From positions 1 to 21,118 of the forward strand of contig CAINXK010000065.1 of assembly GCA_903854805.1 (NCBI GenBank): a stretch of DNA of 21,118 nucleotides, given 5' to 3'. A model generated the notes under the pieces. It was given only the letters and a program-made list of their open reading frames with translations, did not search any database and had not been told where the DNA came from. The DNA comes from an uncultured Anaerolineae bacterium (GTDB lineage: Bacteria > Chloroflexota > Anaerolineae > Anaerolineales > Villigracilaceae). Positions 1-6,075 of this stretch are shown here, one piece after another. The position numbers and the translations under genes were made by a program. The number at the start of each line of letters is the position of its first letter. Position 1 is the first letter of the stretch.

Positions 1-218
1 CCGGTCTCACTCTCAAAAGCGGTTACCCAATCATAACCCTTATCGTTTGAGCCACGTTCCACATACCCAGGCCAATCAACAATTGCGACCTCTCCTTCGC
101 CTTTGCCTACTTCGGTCTTCATCGCGCTTGCGGCACCGCCGGCTGCTCCGCAGGCGCTCAGTATCAGGCTGGCGATTACTACCAGTATTACCTGGCTCAT
201 GTACCACTTGGTTTTCAT
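1..218 (-). CDS. ABC transporter substrate-binding lipoprotein, polyamine/PotD-like (partial, N-terminal 72 residues)
   Basis: The reading frame is open from the ATG at 216-218 to the left edge, so only the N-terminus is present. Residues 1-22 form a lipoprotein signal peptide: a basic start (MKTK), a hydrophobic core, and the lipobox LSAC with the lipidated cysteine at position 23. A short Gly/Ala/Ser linker follows, then the start of a mature domain (EVAIVDWPGYVERG, then YDWVTAFESETG). This resembles the first strand of spermidine/putrescine-type periplasmic binding proteins, known to capture substrate outside the membrane for an ABC importer. A good ribosome site, AGGAG at 224-228, lies five bases before the start. 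The polyamine assignment is inferred from the short segment and could be another solute. Permease and ATPase genes are expected beyond the left edge. Confidence 0.7.
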   Translation of the reverse strand, partial: MKTKWYMSQVILVVIASLILSACGAAGGAASAMKTEVGKGEGEVAIVDWPGYVERGSNDKGYDWVTAFESET

Positions 219-368
219 ATTAACTCCTCACTTTGGGTCTAAAAATGCAATTCCGATCGCGCCAATAATCTTTTCTGACCAAACAATTTGTAATATTTAC
301 CTCCTTCTCTAAAGCCCTTTAACTCAAACCCAACCTTCTATTACTAAAAAAAATCATTCGTCCAGACA
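219..368 (-). promoter_or_regulatory. Long structured 5' leader of the binding-protein gene
   Basis: The promoter at 375-404 would give a leader of about 150 nt. On the minus strand it contains a second, very strong Shine-Dalgarno sequence AAGGAGGT (299-306) with no ATG behind it; a TTG-initiated 15-codon frame follows. The segment 326-333 can pair with 233-240 (TTGGGTTT with AGACCCAA, one G-U pair), enclosing that site and ending just before the true ribosome site. It matches no riboswitch class that I recognise. A leader peptide or attenuator is possible but unproven. Confidence 0.35.
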
Positions 369-374
369 AAAACG

Positions 375-404
375 ATTATATTACTCTTATGTCGATAATG
401 TCAA
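375..404 (-). promoter_or_regulatory. Consensus sigma-70-type promoter of the binding-protein gene
   Basis: On the minus strand a perfect -35 box TTGACA (399-404) and a perfect -10 box TATAAT (375-380) are separated by 18 bases. Transcription should start near 367-369 and run leftward into the lipoprotein gene. Two perfect hexamers make this the clearest promoter in the window and suggest strong expression of the transporter. Confidence 0.8.
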
Positions 405-436
405 TAAATTCAAATTTGATTGTCTGTTTCGGAAAT

Positions 437-470
437 ATAAAAGACAACGGCTAAGACCGTTGTCTTTTAT
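437..470 (-). terminator. Rho-independent terminator after the D-aminopeptidase gene
   Basis: A perfect 14-bp inverted repeat (ATAAAAGACAACGG, loop CTAAGA, then its complement) lies 24 bases past the stop of the M55 peptidase gene. The A-rich and T-rich ends let it work in both directions. It separates the peptidase gene from the promoter of the next minus-strand gene. Confidence 0.85.
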
Positions 471-493
471 ACGACCCAATCGTCCTGAACAGT

Positions 494-1315
494 TTAAGTT
501 GCAGCCAAACCCACAATCGCCCGAAAAGCAGAATATGCAGTATTCATATCCGGCACCTCAATTGATATTCGAGTACCATCACGCTGAGTGCCTGGCATAC
601 GCAAGCCCCGGTCAGCCATGTCAGAGCTCCGAAAATCTACAGTCACCAACACAGGTGTATCCACAATAAAGGGATCCGGCGCCTTGCCGCGGCTCAGTTT
701 GGTAATTGCCCGCCGGGCTGCATCAGAAATTAACTTATGCGAGGCTTCTGGCGGTAAACATTCAGCCGAATATCTGCCAGTTGCCTGCTTAACTACAGCG
801 GTTTCCACATCACCGAGAAGTTCAACAGTCTGCTCGCAAGCAGTTTGATCACCTGTAACCATAATGATTGGCACCCCGTAATATCCAGCCAGGGCTCCGT
901 TCAGACCGAACTCACCCACCAGCAAATCATTCAGCCAAAGGTTGGCAACGCAGGCACTCGACCAGGTGTGATCACAAACGGCATTGGGCGATCCATGGCG
1001 GGCATGATAACCGACAAAAATCACGCCATCGAACGTTTCGTCAATTCCTTGCATCATCGAATACGGCGACGATGTGCTTGAATTCAAGCGAACGCGTGAA
1101 TCAAGCTCTTCTATCAAGATATTTGTACCATGCCAATGGCCATCAGAAACGACAATTTCAGAAGCCCCAGCTTCGAATGCGCCTGTGATCGCAGCATTCA
1201 CATCCTGAGTCATCAATTTCCGAAAACGGGGATATTCAAAATGCCCGGGAGTGATTTGATCCCAATTAACTACTCCGGTAACACCTTCCATGTCAGTTGC
1301 AATTAAGATTTTCAT
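494..1315 (-). CDS. dppA: M55 family D-aminopeptidase (DppA-like)
   Basis: The 273-residue product matches the DppA family, which are zinc D-aminopeptidases that release N-terminal D-amino acids, for example from D-Ala-D-Ala-containing peptidoglycan fragments. The N-terminal TDMEG motif supplies Asp8 and Glu10. His60 (in VVSDGHWHG), His104 (in VGYHAR) and Glu135 (in VGEFGLN) match the other metal ligands of B. subtilis DppA as I remember it, and His116 aligns with its catalytic histidine. The length is typical and no signal peptide is seen, so the enzyme is cytoplasmic. The start at 1313-1315 is supported by AGGAG at 1321-1325. It lies downstream of gatA but a strong terminator separates the two. 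Likely role: recycling of wall-derived or imported D-peptides. The physiological substrate cannot be read from sequence. Confidence 0.9.
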   Translation of the reverse strand: MKILIATDMEGVTGVVNWDQITPGHFEYPRFRKLMTQDVNAAITGAFEAGASEIVVSDGHWHGTNILIEELDSRVRLNSSTSSPYSMMQGIDETFDGVIFVGYHARHGSPNAVCDHTWSSACVANLWLNDLLVGEFGLNGALAGYYGVPIIMVTGDQTACEQTVELLGDVETAVVKQATGRYSAECLPPEASHKLISDAARRAITKLSRGKAPDPFIVDTPVLVTVDFRSSDMADRGLRMPGTQRDGTRISIEVPDMNTAYSAFRAIVGLAAT

Positions 1316-1380
1316 ATCAACTCCTATTCGGGATAATTTCCTGATCTGGGGTCATTCAGCGATCTGGTGGAATTGCAAAA

Positions 1381-1410
1381 ATGCGCCCTGGGAGCTAAGC
1401 CCAGGCGCAT
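1381..1410 (-). terminator. Rho-independent terminator after gatA
   Basis: The segment 1381-1392 (ATGCGCCCTGGG) pairs with 1400-1410 (CCCAGGCGCAT) with one bulged C and a 7-base loop. On the minus strand the stem is followed by TTTT. It begins five bases past the gatA stop codon and closes the gatC-gatA operon. Confidence 0.8.
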
Positions 1411-1414
1411 TAAT

Positions 1415-2980
1415 TTAATTTATCGTCACAGGTTTCTTTTGCCGCCAGGTCTCTGTCTCGCTGGCTTGCTCGTAAGCGAAACCGGACCGGAATAACAAAT
1501 CTTCGCGGAAATCCGGGGCAAAAAAATGAATTCCGATCGGCATCTCTTCTTGATCGAAACCCGCTGGAATAGATATTCCCGGAACACCTGCGTGATTTCC
1601 AGCGACCAAAAGCTGATCAGCGTACTGCATCAGCACGGAATCGCCGAAAATACCACCAATCTTGAAGGCAGAGCTGGGTGTCGAGGGCGTTAACAAAGTA
1701 TCCACATGCTGAAACGCTTCGTCAAAATCTCGCCGGATTAGCGAGCGAATGCGTAAAGCCCGGTTGTAATATTGCTCACTGTACTGAGCTGCAGAAACAT
1801 ACATTCCCATTAACACGCGCAGCTTCGGCTGCAGCCCAAAGCCTTGAGCCCGCGACTTTCGATACATGCTTCGCAAATCACCATCCATGTCCGGGGTACG
1901 GTAACCATATTTTACGCCATCATATCTGTGCAAATTTGAAGACGCCTCTACACGCGAAATAACAAAATATGCAGGGATACCAAATCTGGTGTGGGGCATG
2001 GGCACATTCTCAACAATTTCAGCCCCTAGTTTTGCAAGCCGTTCCGCGGCATCATAGACAGATTTTTGAATAATATCCGGCACCGGCTCTTCAACAAATT
2101 CACCAGTTTCAGTGTTTAAATAAGTTATCAGAAAATAATCAGGGGATAAACCTATCTTCAACCCCTTAACTCCCTTCTGCATTTCGGCCAAATAGTCAGG
2201 CACGGGCACGGCCGCCGCAGTCGAATCGCGCTGATCTGCGCCGGCCATGACACCTAATGCCAGCGCAGAATCACTGACATTTCGCGTAAGCGGCCCAGGG
2301 CAATCCAACGATGAACCGAAAGCAATCAAACCATATCGTGAAACTCGCCCATAAGTGGGTTTTAGCCCAACAACACCACAATAAGCTGCCGGTAAGCGAA
2401 TAGACCCAGCAGTATCGGTTCCCAAGGAAATTGGACCTTCATAGGCGGCAACTGCCGCAGCAGAACCACCCGACGAACCGCCAGGTACGCGGGAAGTATC
2501 CCAGGGATTGCGAGTGGCCGGCTGAAATGCAGATGATTCATTGGATGAACCGTATGTAAACTCGTCGAGATTCACTTTTCCCAACACAACGGCACCTGAA
2601 TTTTCCCAACGCTCGACAGCAGTTGCAGTATAAGGAGACATAAAATTAGCCAGAATTTTTGAAGCCGCCGTCGACAATGTACCTTCAACACAGAAAATAT
2701 CCTTAATGGTAACTGGCACGCCAGCCAACATTCCAGGATCTTCACCCGCACTGATTTTTTCGTCAACACAACTCGCCTGCATCCGGGCGCGTTCAGCAGT
2801 CAAGGTGATAAAAGCATGTACTTTATCTGCCTCTGCGCCAGAATCGCCACCAATCGTCCCAGGTTGGCCATCAACTTTTTGGATATGTATTAAATGCGCA
2901 TCAAGAACTTCCATCGCAGAGACTTCTTTGGCTTTCACTTTGCGCACAATTTCGAGAGCTGAGAGTTGGACAAGATTCAT
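1415..2980 (-). CDS. gatA: Asp-tRNA(Asn)/Glu-tRNA(Gln) amidotransferase subunit A (GatA)
   Basis: GatA hydrolyses glutamine and passes ammonia to GatB, which amidates mischarged Glu-tRNA(Gln) or Asp-tRNA(Asn). The 521-residue product carries the amidase signature. Lys93 (in VTIKDIF), Ser169 (in GGSSGGSA) and Ser193 (in TAGSIR) form the Ser-cisSer-Lys triad, and the block GLKPTYGRVSRYGLIAFGSS is typical of GatA. Two residues beside the nucleophile differ from the usual GatA text TGGSIRQPA: Ala191 replaces Gly and Leu196 replaces Gln. There is also a Gly-rich insertion at about residues 38-52. The start lies nine bases past the gatC stop, with a weak AGGG overlapping that stop, so translation is probably coupled. 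No gatB is present in the window. The gatC partner makes GatA far likelier than a stand-alone amidase. Confidence 0.9.
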   Translation of the reverse strand: MNLVQLSALEIVRKVKAKEVSAMEVLDAHLIHIQKVDGQPGTIGGDSGAEADKVHAFITLTAERARMQASCVDEKISAGEDPGMLAGVPVTIKDIFCVEGTLSTAASKILANFMSPYTATAVERWENSGAVVLGKVNLDEFTYGSSNESSAFQPATRNPWDTSRVPGGSSGGSAAAVAAYEGPISLGTDTAGSIRLPAAYCGVVGLKPTYGRVSRYGLIAFGSSLDCPGPLTRNVSDSALALGVMAGADQRDSTAAAVPVPDYLAEMQKGVKGLKIGLSPDYFLITYLNTETGEFVEEPVPDIIQKSVYDAAERLAKLGAEIVENVPMPHTRFGIPAYFVISRVEASSNLHRYDGVKYGYRTPDMDGDLRSMYRKSRAQGFGLQPKLRVLMGMYVSAAQYSEQYYNRALRIRSLIRRDFDEAFQHVDTLLTPSTPSSAFKIGGIFGDSVLMQYADQLLVAGNHAGVPGISIPAGFDQEEMPIGIHFFAPDFREDLLFRSGFAYEQASETETWRQKKPVTIN

Positions 2981-2989
2981 TGGATGACC

Positions 2990-3310
2990 CTATTTAAGCG
3001 TTTGATGGGGTATTTCAGGTACAACTATATAATTGCCATCAATCTCAGGCGAACCCTGCAATAACCTGGCGGTTTCAAGATATGGAAACGCAATATCTTC
3101 CCGAATCGCCGGTGTTGTTTCAGCCGTATAAGGTACGCCGTGCGAGGCAACTGGTGTTGCTGGGTCAAGGGGAATCGATTCCAGTTCGTGAATCGCTTTT
3201 AGCTGGTTGTTTAACTGCTTGCGAAGATATTCACCCTCATCAACAGAAAGCTCTAAAGCAGCTAATTCAACCAAATGATTAAAAAGTTCAGGTGTAATTT
3301 CGTCTGTCAT
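2990..3310 (-). CDS. gatC: Asp-tRNA(Asn)/Glu-tRNA(Gln) amidotransferase subunit C (GatC)
   Basis: The 106-residue product has the full GatC pattern: an N-terminal helical part (VELAALELS, then RKQLNNQLKAIHELE), the segment VASHGVPY, and the conserved C-terminal VVPEIPH. GatC is the small belt-like subunit that wraps and stabilises the GatA-GatB interface in the cytoplasm. The ATG at 3308-3310 is preceded by GAGG at 3314-3317. The gene lies directly upstream of gatA in the same operon. Its length of about 100 residues is normal for the family. No convincing promoter was found in the AT-rich sequence just upstream. Confidence 0.93.
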   Translation of the reverse strand: MTDEITPELFNHLVELAALELSVDEGEYLRKQLNNQLKAIHELESIPLDPATPVASHGVPYTAETTPAIREDIAFPYLETARLLQGSPEIDGNYIVVPEIPHQTLK

Positions 3311-3914
3311 TTTCCTCGCCTTTTATAAAATTTAAGAAAACTGTGCTTTCATAAACACTGAAGACCATCAATTTTCCAATTCTGGCCAATATGTCACAAT
3401 GTTATAAAGAGAAAATTTCTTAAATATGCTTCGGTTTGACAATACCAGGAAATTTTTCCTATTAGCCTTATCCCAGCAATCTAATCGACCGTAATGCCTT
3501 CGGAATAAATTGAGCATCCAATAACGCCACAGGCAAATAGATGTTAAAACAGAAAATATACAGGTCGATATACTATCAACCAAGTAGCGATTATACTTTA
3601 TTAAGTATCCTCAATTTGACAGCCAGTCTCGATTTTTATTTGCCCAGAAAATAATTTAACACAAATAATATTGCTTCCAAGTATTTACTCAACGGTCACC
3701 TCGATTTTGCTTTTCACCTTGCTGATTCTTGCTGTACGGCGAATACTAATCAAAGGTTTGCCAGGTAAGTAGATTTTTGGAGCCTGATTTTTTACTTCCT
3801 AATAACCTACAAAAAACATCCCCTGTCCCTGTTGGCGACCGACGTCTATCCAGAATAGCTCGCCATTGAGTGGTTACAATCCTAAAACAAAAATCAATTA
3901 CCCCAAAATACAGG

Positions 3915-3930
3915 ACAATAAGTTTATTGT
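3915..3930. promoter_or_regulatory. Perfect inverted repeat, candidate operator of the acyl-CoA dehydrogenase gene
   Basis: ACAATAA-GT-TTATTGT is a perfect 7-bp inverted repeat with a 2-base centre. It lies 28 bases upstream of the extended -10 element, overlapping or just above the -35 region. Its size and symmetry fit a dimeric repressor site such as those of TetR-type regulators of acyl-CoA metabolism, but no regulator gene is nearby, so the role is inference. Confidence 0.35.
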
Positions 3931-3958
3931 ACAATTCAAACCAGTATTTTTTTTGAAG

Positions 3959-3967
3959 TGCTATAAT
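3959..3967 (+). promoter_or_regulatory. Extended -10 promoter of the acyl-CoA dehydrogenase gene
   Basis: The sequence TGCTATAAT joins the extended -10 TG motif to a perfect TATAAT (3962-3967). There is no good -35 box at normal spacing, which is common for extended -10 promoters. Transcription would start near 3974 and leave a leader of about 100 bases before the ATG at 4077. Confidence 0.6.
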
Positions 3968-4076
3968 CACCCCATTCACAAGCCAAAATAAGACCAGGCC
4001 AACAAGCTAACATTCTGTCAGAATACAAACCTTTACCCAGATTTACGCACTTTTTTCAGATTTTCATCGGAGTAAT

Positions 4077-5246
4077 ATGAATGATCTAGCAATCTTCCCA
4101 TTAACCGAAGAGCACAAAATGATCCGCGACGCAGCGCGTAACTTCGCTCAAAACGAAATCAGCCCCATCGCGGCTCAGTTTGACGAAAGTGGTGAGTTTC
4201 CTCATGCAACTATCAAAAAAATGGGTATTATGGGCTTTATGGGTATTGAGGTACCAGAAGAGTTTGGCGGCGCAGGCATGGATACGCTCTCTTATGTGCT
4301 GGCATTGGAGGAAATTTGCAAAGCCGATGCCGCTCACGGCGTAATCATGTCGGTGAACAATTCGCTTTATGCTTATGGACTATTAAAATTCGGGACAGAA
4401 GCCCAGAAAAGAAAATTTCTTACTCCCGTCGCTTCAGGAAAATCCATTGGGGCCTATTCTTTGACAGAACCGATGAGCGGTTCCGATGCTGGTACGATGA
4501 AGAGTCGCGCAACCAGGGAAGGCGACGATTACATCCTTAATGGGCGAAAATCCTGGGTGACAAGCGGACCAGTAGCAGATTTTCTGATCGTATTTATGCT
4601 CACAGATCCAGACAAAAAACAAAAAGGCATCTCTGCATTTGTAATGGACGCAAATACCCCGGGACTTGTTCGCGGGAAAAAAGAACCCAAACTTGGTATC
4701 CGTGCTTCTGCGACAAGCGAACTGCTTTTTGATAACTGCCGAATCCCAATCGATAGTCGCATTGGCAACGAAGGCGATGGATTTAAGATAGCCATGACCG
4801 TGCTCGACGCAGGTCGGATCGGGATCGGTGCTCAAGCACTTGGAATTGCCGAGGCAGCCTATGATGCAGCCAGACAATACGTTGGCGAAAGAGAAGCGTT
4901 TGGACAACCAATTGGGGCATTCCAAGGCACAAGCTTTAAGATTGCTGACATGAAAACAAGGATTGAAGCATCTCGCATGCTCATTTATAATGCTGCCCTT
5001 ACAAAAGAACGTTCAAAAACAACTGGGGAACGCTTTTCAATCGAAGCATCAATGGCAAAATTATTTGCTTCTGAGACAGCCATGTTTTGCGCGCACCAGG
5101 CAGTGCAGATTCACGGTGGAATGGGCTACAGTAAAGAGTTGCCAGTAGAGCGGTACTTCCGGGACGCAAAAATCACCGAAATATACGAAGGTACGAGTGA
5201 GATTCAGCGCATGGTCATTTCACGCTCTGAGATTGGGTTGAAATAG
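4077..5246 (+). CDS. Acyl-CoA dehydrogenase (short-chain/butyryl type)
   Basis: The 389-residue product is a full-length FAD acyl-CoA dehydrogenase, which oxidises an acyl-CoA to the trans-2-enoyl-CoA and passes electrons to electron-transfer flavoprotein. The N-terminal helical domain starts with LTEEHKMIRDAARNFA. The flavin/substrate signature YSLTEPMSGSDAG is at residues 127-139, and WVTSG (160-164) replaces the commoner WITNG. The C-terminal signature IYEGTSEIQR contains Glu371, which aligns with the catalytic base of butyryl-CoA dehydrogenases. GGAG at 4069-4072 lies four bases before the start. The gene has its own promoter and is followed by about 180 noncoding bases, so it is probably monocistronic. 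The acyl-CoA carboxylase genes downstream support a role in acyl-CoA breakdown. Chain length and branching preference cannot be read safely. Confidence 0.92.
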   Translation: MNDLAIFPLTEEHKMIRDAARNFAQNEISPIAAQFDESGEFPHATIKKMGIMGFMGIEVPEEFGGAGMDTLSYVLALEEICKADAAHGVIMSVNNSLYAYGLLKFGTEAQKRKFLTPVASGKSIGAYSLTEPMSGSDAGTMKSRATREGDDYILNGRKSWVTSGPVADFLIVFMLTDPDKKQKGISAFVMDANTPGLVRGKKEPKLGIRASATSELLFDNCRIPIDSRIGNEGDGFKIAMTVLDAGRIGIGAQALGIAEAAYDAARQYVGEREAFGQPIGAFQGTSFKIADMKTRIEASRMLIYNAALTKERSKTTGERFSIEASMAKLFASETAMFCAHQAVQIHGGMGYSKELPVERYFRDAKITEIYEGTSEIQRMVISRSEIGLK

Positions 5247-5248
5247 CG

Positions 5249-5279
5249 TCTCAAGTAATAAAATAAAAACATACTGAGA
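5249..5279 (+). terminator. Possible weak terminator after the acyl-CoA dehydrogenase gene
   Basis: TCTCA plus GTA (5249-5257, one bulged A) can pair with TAC plus TGAGA (5272-5279), enclosing an A-rich loop. A T-rich run follows after a few bases (TTTCTTTT). The stem is AU-rich with a 14-base loop, so this is a weak candidate, placed two bases past the stop codon. Confidence 0.3.
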
Positions 5280-5383
5280 GTGTGATTTCTTTTATAATGC
5301 AAATCAAGAAACCAAAATAATATTTGAGTTTCCAAATTTCAAACTTAAAAACTTACTTTGCACCTAGATCATTTGCGCGGTAA

Positions 5384-5402
5384 CGGTCTTCTTTCCAGAC
5401 CG
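5384..5402 (+). promoter_or_regulatory. Hairpin in the leader of the methyltransferase-glycosyltransferase operon
   Basis: CGGTCT pairs perfectly with AGACCG across a 7-base pyrimidine-rich loop, ending 25 bases before the methyltransferase start. No T-run follows, so it is not an intrinsic terminator. It may affect mRNA stability or translation of the first gene. No convincing promoter was found in 5280-5427, although a lone TATAAT occurs at 5293-5298. Confidence 0.3.
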
Positions 5403-5427
5403 GAAAACTTCACGAGACAGGGACTTT

Positions 5428-6075
5428 ATGACTGAGAAAAATTCATATGAGATGTGGGACTCTTTTTGGGCAATCCATGCTTCGAAAAACGATTTATTCC
5501 ATCGCTTTCTTTGGTTATTACGATTCCTTTTTTCAAGTGCTTATGCCCGTCACATTGCTAAGGAAACCGGAGAATTAAAATCAGCACAGTTATTGGAAAT
5601 TGGATGTGGCTCTGCGCGTACTCTGCACTATCTGGACCAGACTTATGAGGCCTGCGAGTGTTACGCCATTGACCTTTCCCCACAAGCAATTCAGCTTGTA
5701 CGAACAATCAATCCTCAATTCCAAACTTCCATTGCAGATTCGTTTTTTCTGCCTCTAAAATCTGACCAATTCGATGTCAGCTTTAGCATCGGATTGATTG
5801 AACATTTTACGCGCGAACAAGCCAGCCAAATGGTCAGTGAGAAAATTCGAGTGACCAAAACCGGTGGGATGGTTGCGATAATGGTACCCTGGATAAGTTC
5901 TGTTTACAACCTGGTCGTCCGAAAAGCTTTTGGGCGTCATTGGCCTTTTGGTAATGAAAACCCATTCCATCGCAAGGAATTGCAGCTTTTCATGAAACAG
6001 CTCGGACTGACGGATGTCAAAGTTTATGTCATTTACGGCAGTACTATCCTGGGAATCGGGCGAAAAACAGGATGA
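5428..6075 (+). CDS. Class I SAM-dependent methyltransferase
   Basis: The 215-residue product has a Rossmann-like methyltransferase core. Motif I, LLEIGCGSART (55-65), binds S-adenosylmethionine. The acidic strand-2 end is in CYAIDLSPQAI, the motif around FDVSFSIGLIEHF matches the Methyltransf_11 pattern, and KTGGMVAIMVP follows as the post-core strand. The conserved tail (NPFHRKELQLFMKQLGL) resembles methyltransferases found with cell-surface glycan genes. AGGGA at 5419-5423 supports the start. Its stop overlaps the start of the next gene by four bases (ATGA), so it is translated with a GT39-like glycosyltransferase. The acceptor is unknown: a sugar, polyprenyl-linked intermediate or small molecule are all possible. 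Confidence 0.85.
   Translation: MTEKNSYEMWDSFWAIHASKNDLFHRFLWLLRFLFSSAYARHIAKETGELKSAQLLEIGCGSARTLHYLDQTYEACECYAIDLSPQAIQLVRTINPQFQTSIADSFFLPLKSDQFDVSFSIGLIEHFTREQASQMVSEKIRVTKTGGMVAIMVPWISSVYNLVVRKAFGRHWPFGNENPFHRKELQLFMKQLGLTDVKVYVIYGSTILGIGRKTG

Larger units (their letters stand above)
3311..4076. other. Intergenic region of about 770 bases between divergent gatC and the acyl-CoA dehydrogenase gene
   Basis: AT-rich sequence with no convincing gene. The open frames present are short, minus-strand, lack ribosome sites and show no family resemblance. It contains the palindrome and extended -10 element upstream of the dehydrogenase gene. There is also a possible plus-strand promoter (TTGACA at 3436-3441, TATTAG at 3460-3465, 18-base spacer) with no gene behind it, and a nested hairpin (3833-3838 with 3860-3865, enclosing CTAT/ATAG). 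It could hold an unrecognised small RNA or the remains of a decayed gene. Confidence 0.6.

Noticed and set aside
3447..3460. Inverted repeat AGGAAA-TT-TTTCCT
   Set aside because: Short AT-rich symmetry expected by chance in this region; it has no gene to serve.
3368..3583. Minus-strand open frame of 71 codons in the large gap
   Set aside because: No ribosome site, no recognisable family, AT-rich composition; likely chance.
3746..3979. Minus-strand open frame of 77 codons in the large gap
   Set aside because: No ribosome site or family resemblance, and it overlaps the promoter region of the acyl-CoA dehydrogenase gene.
5293..5298. TATAAT upstream of the methyltransferase gene
   Set aside because: No matching -35 box or TG extension; not called as a promoter in its own right.
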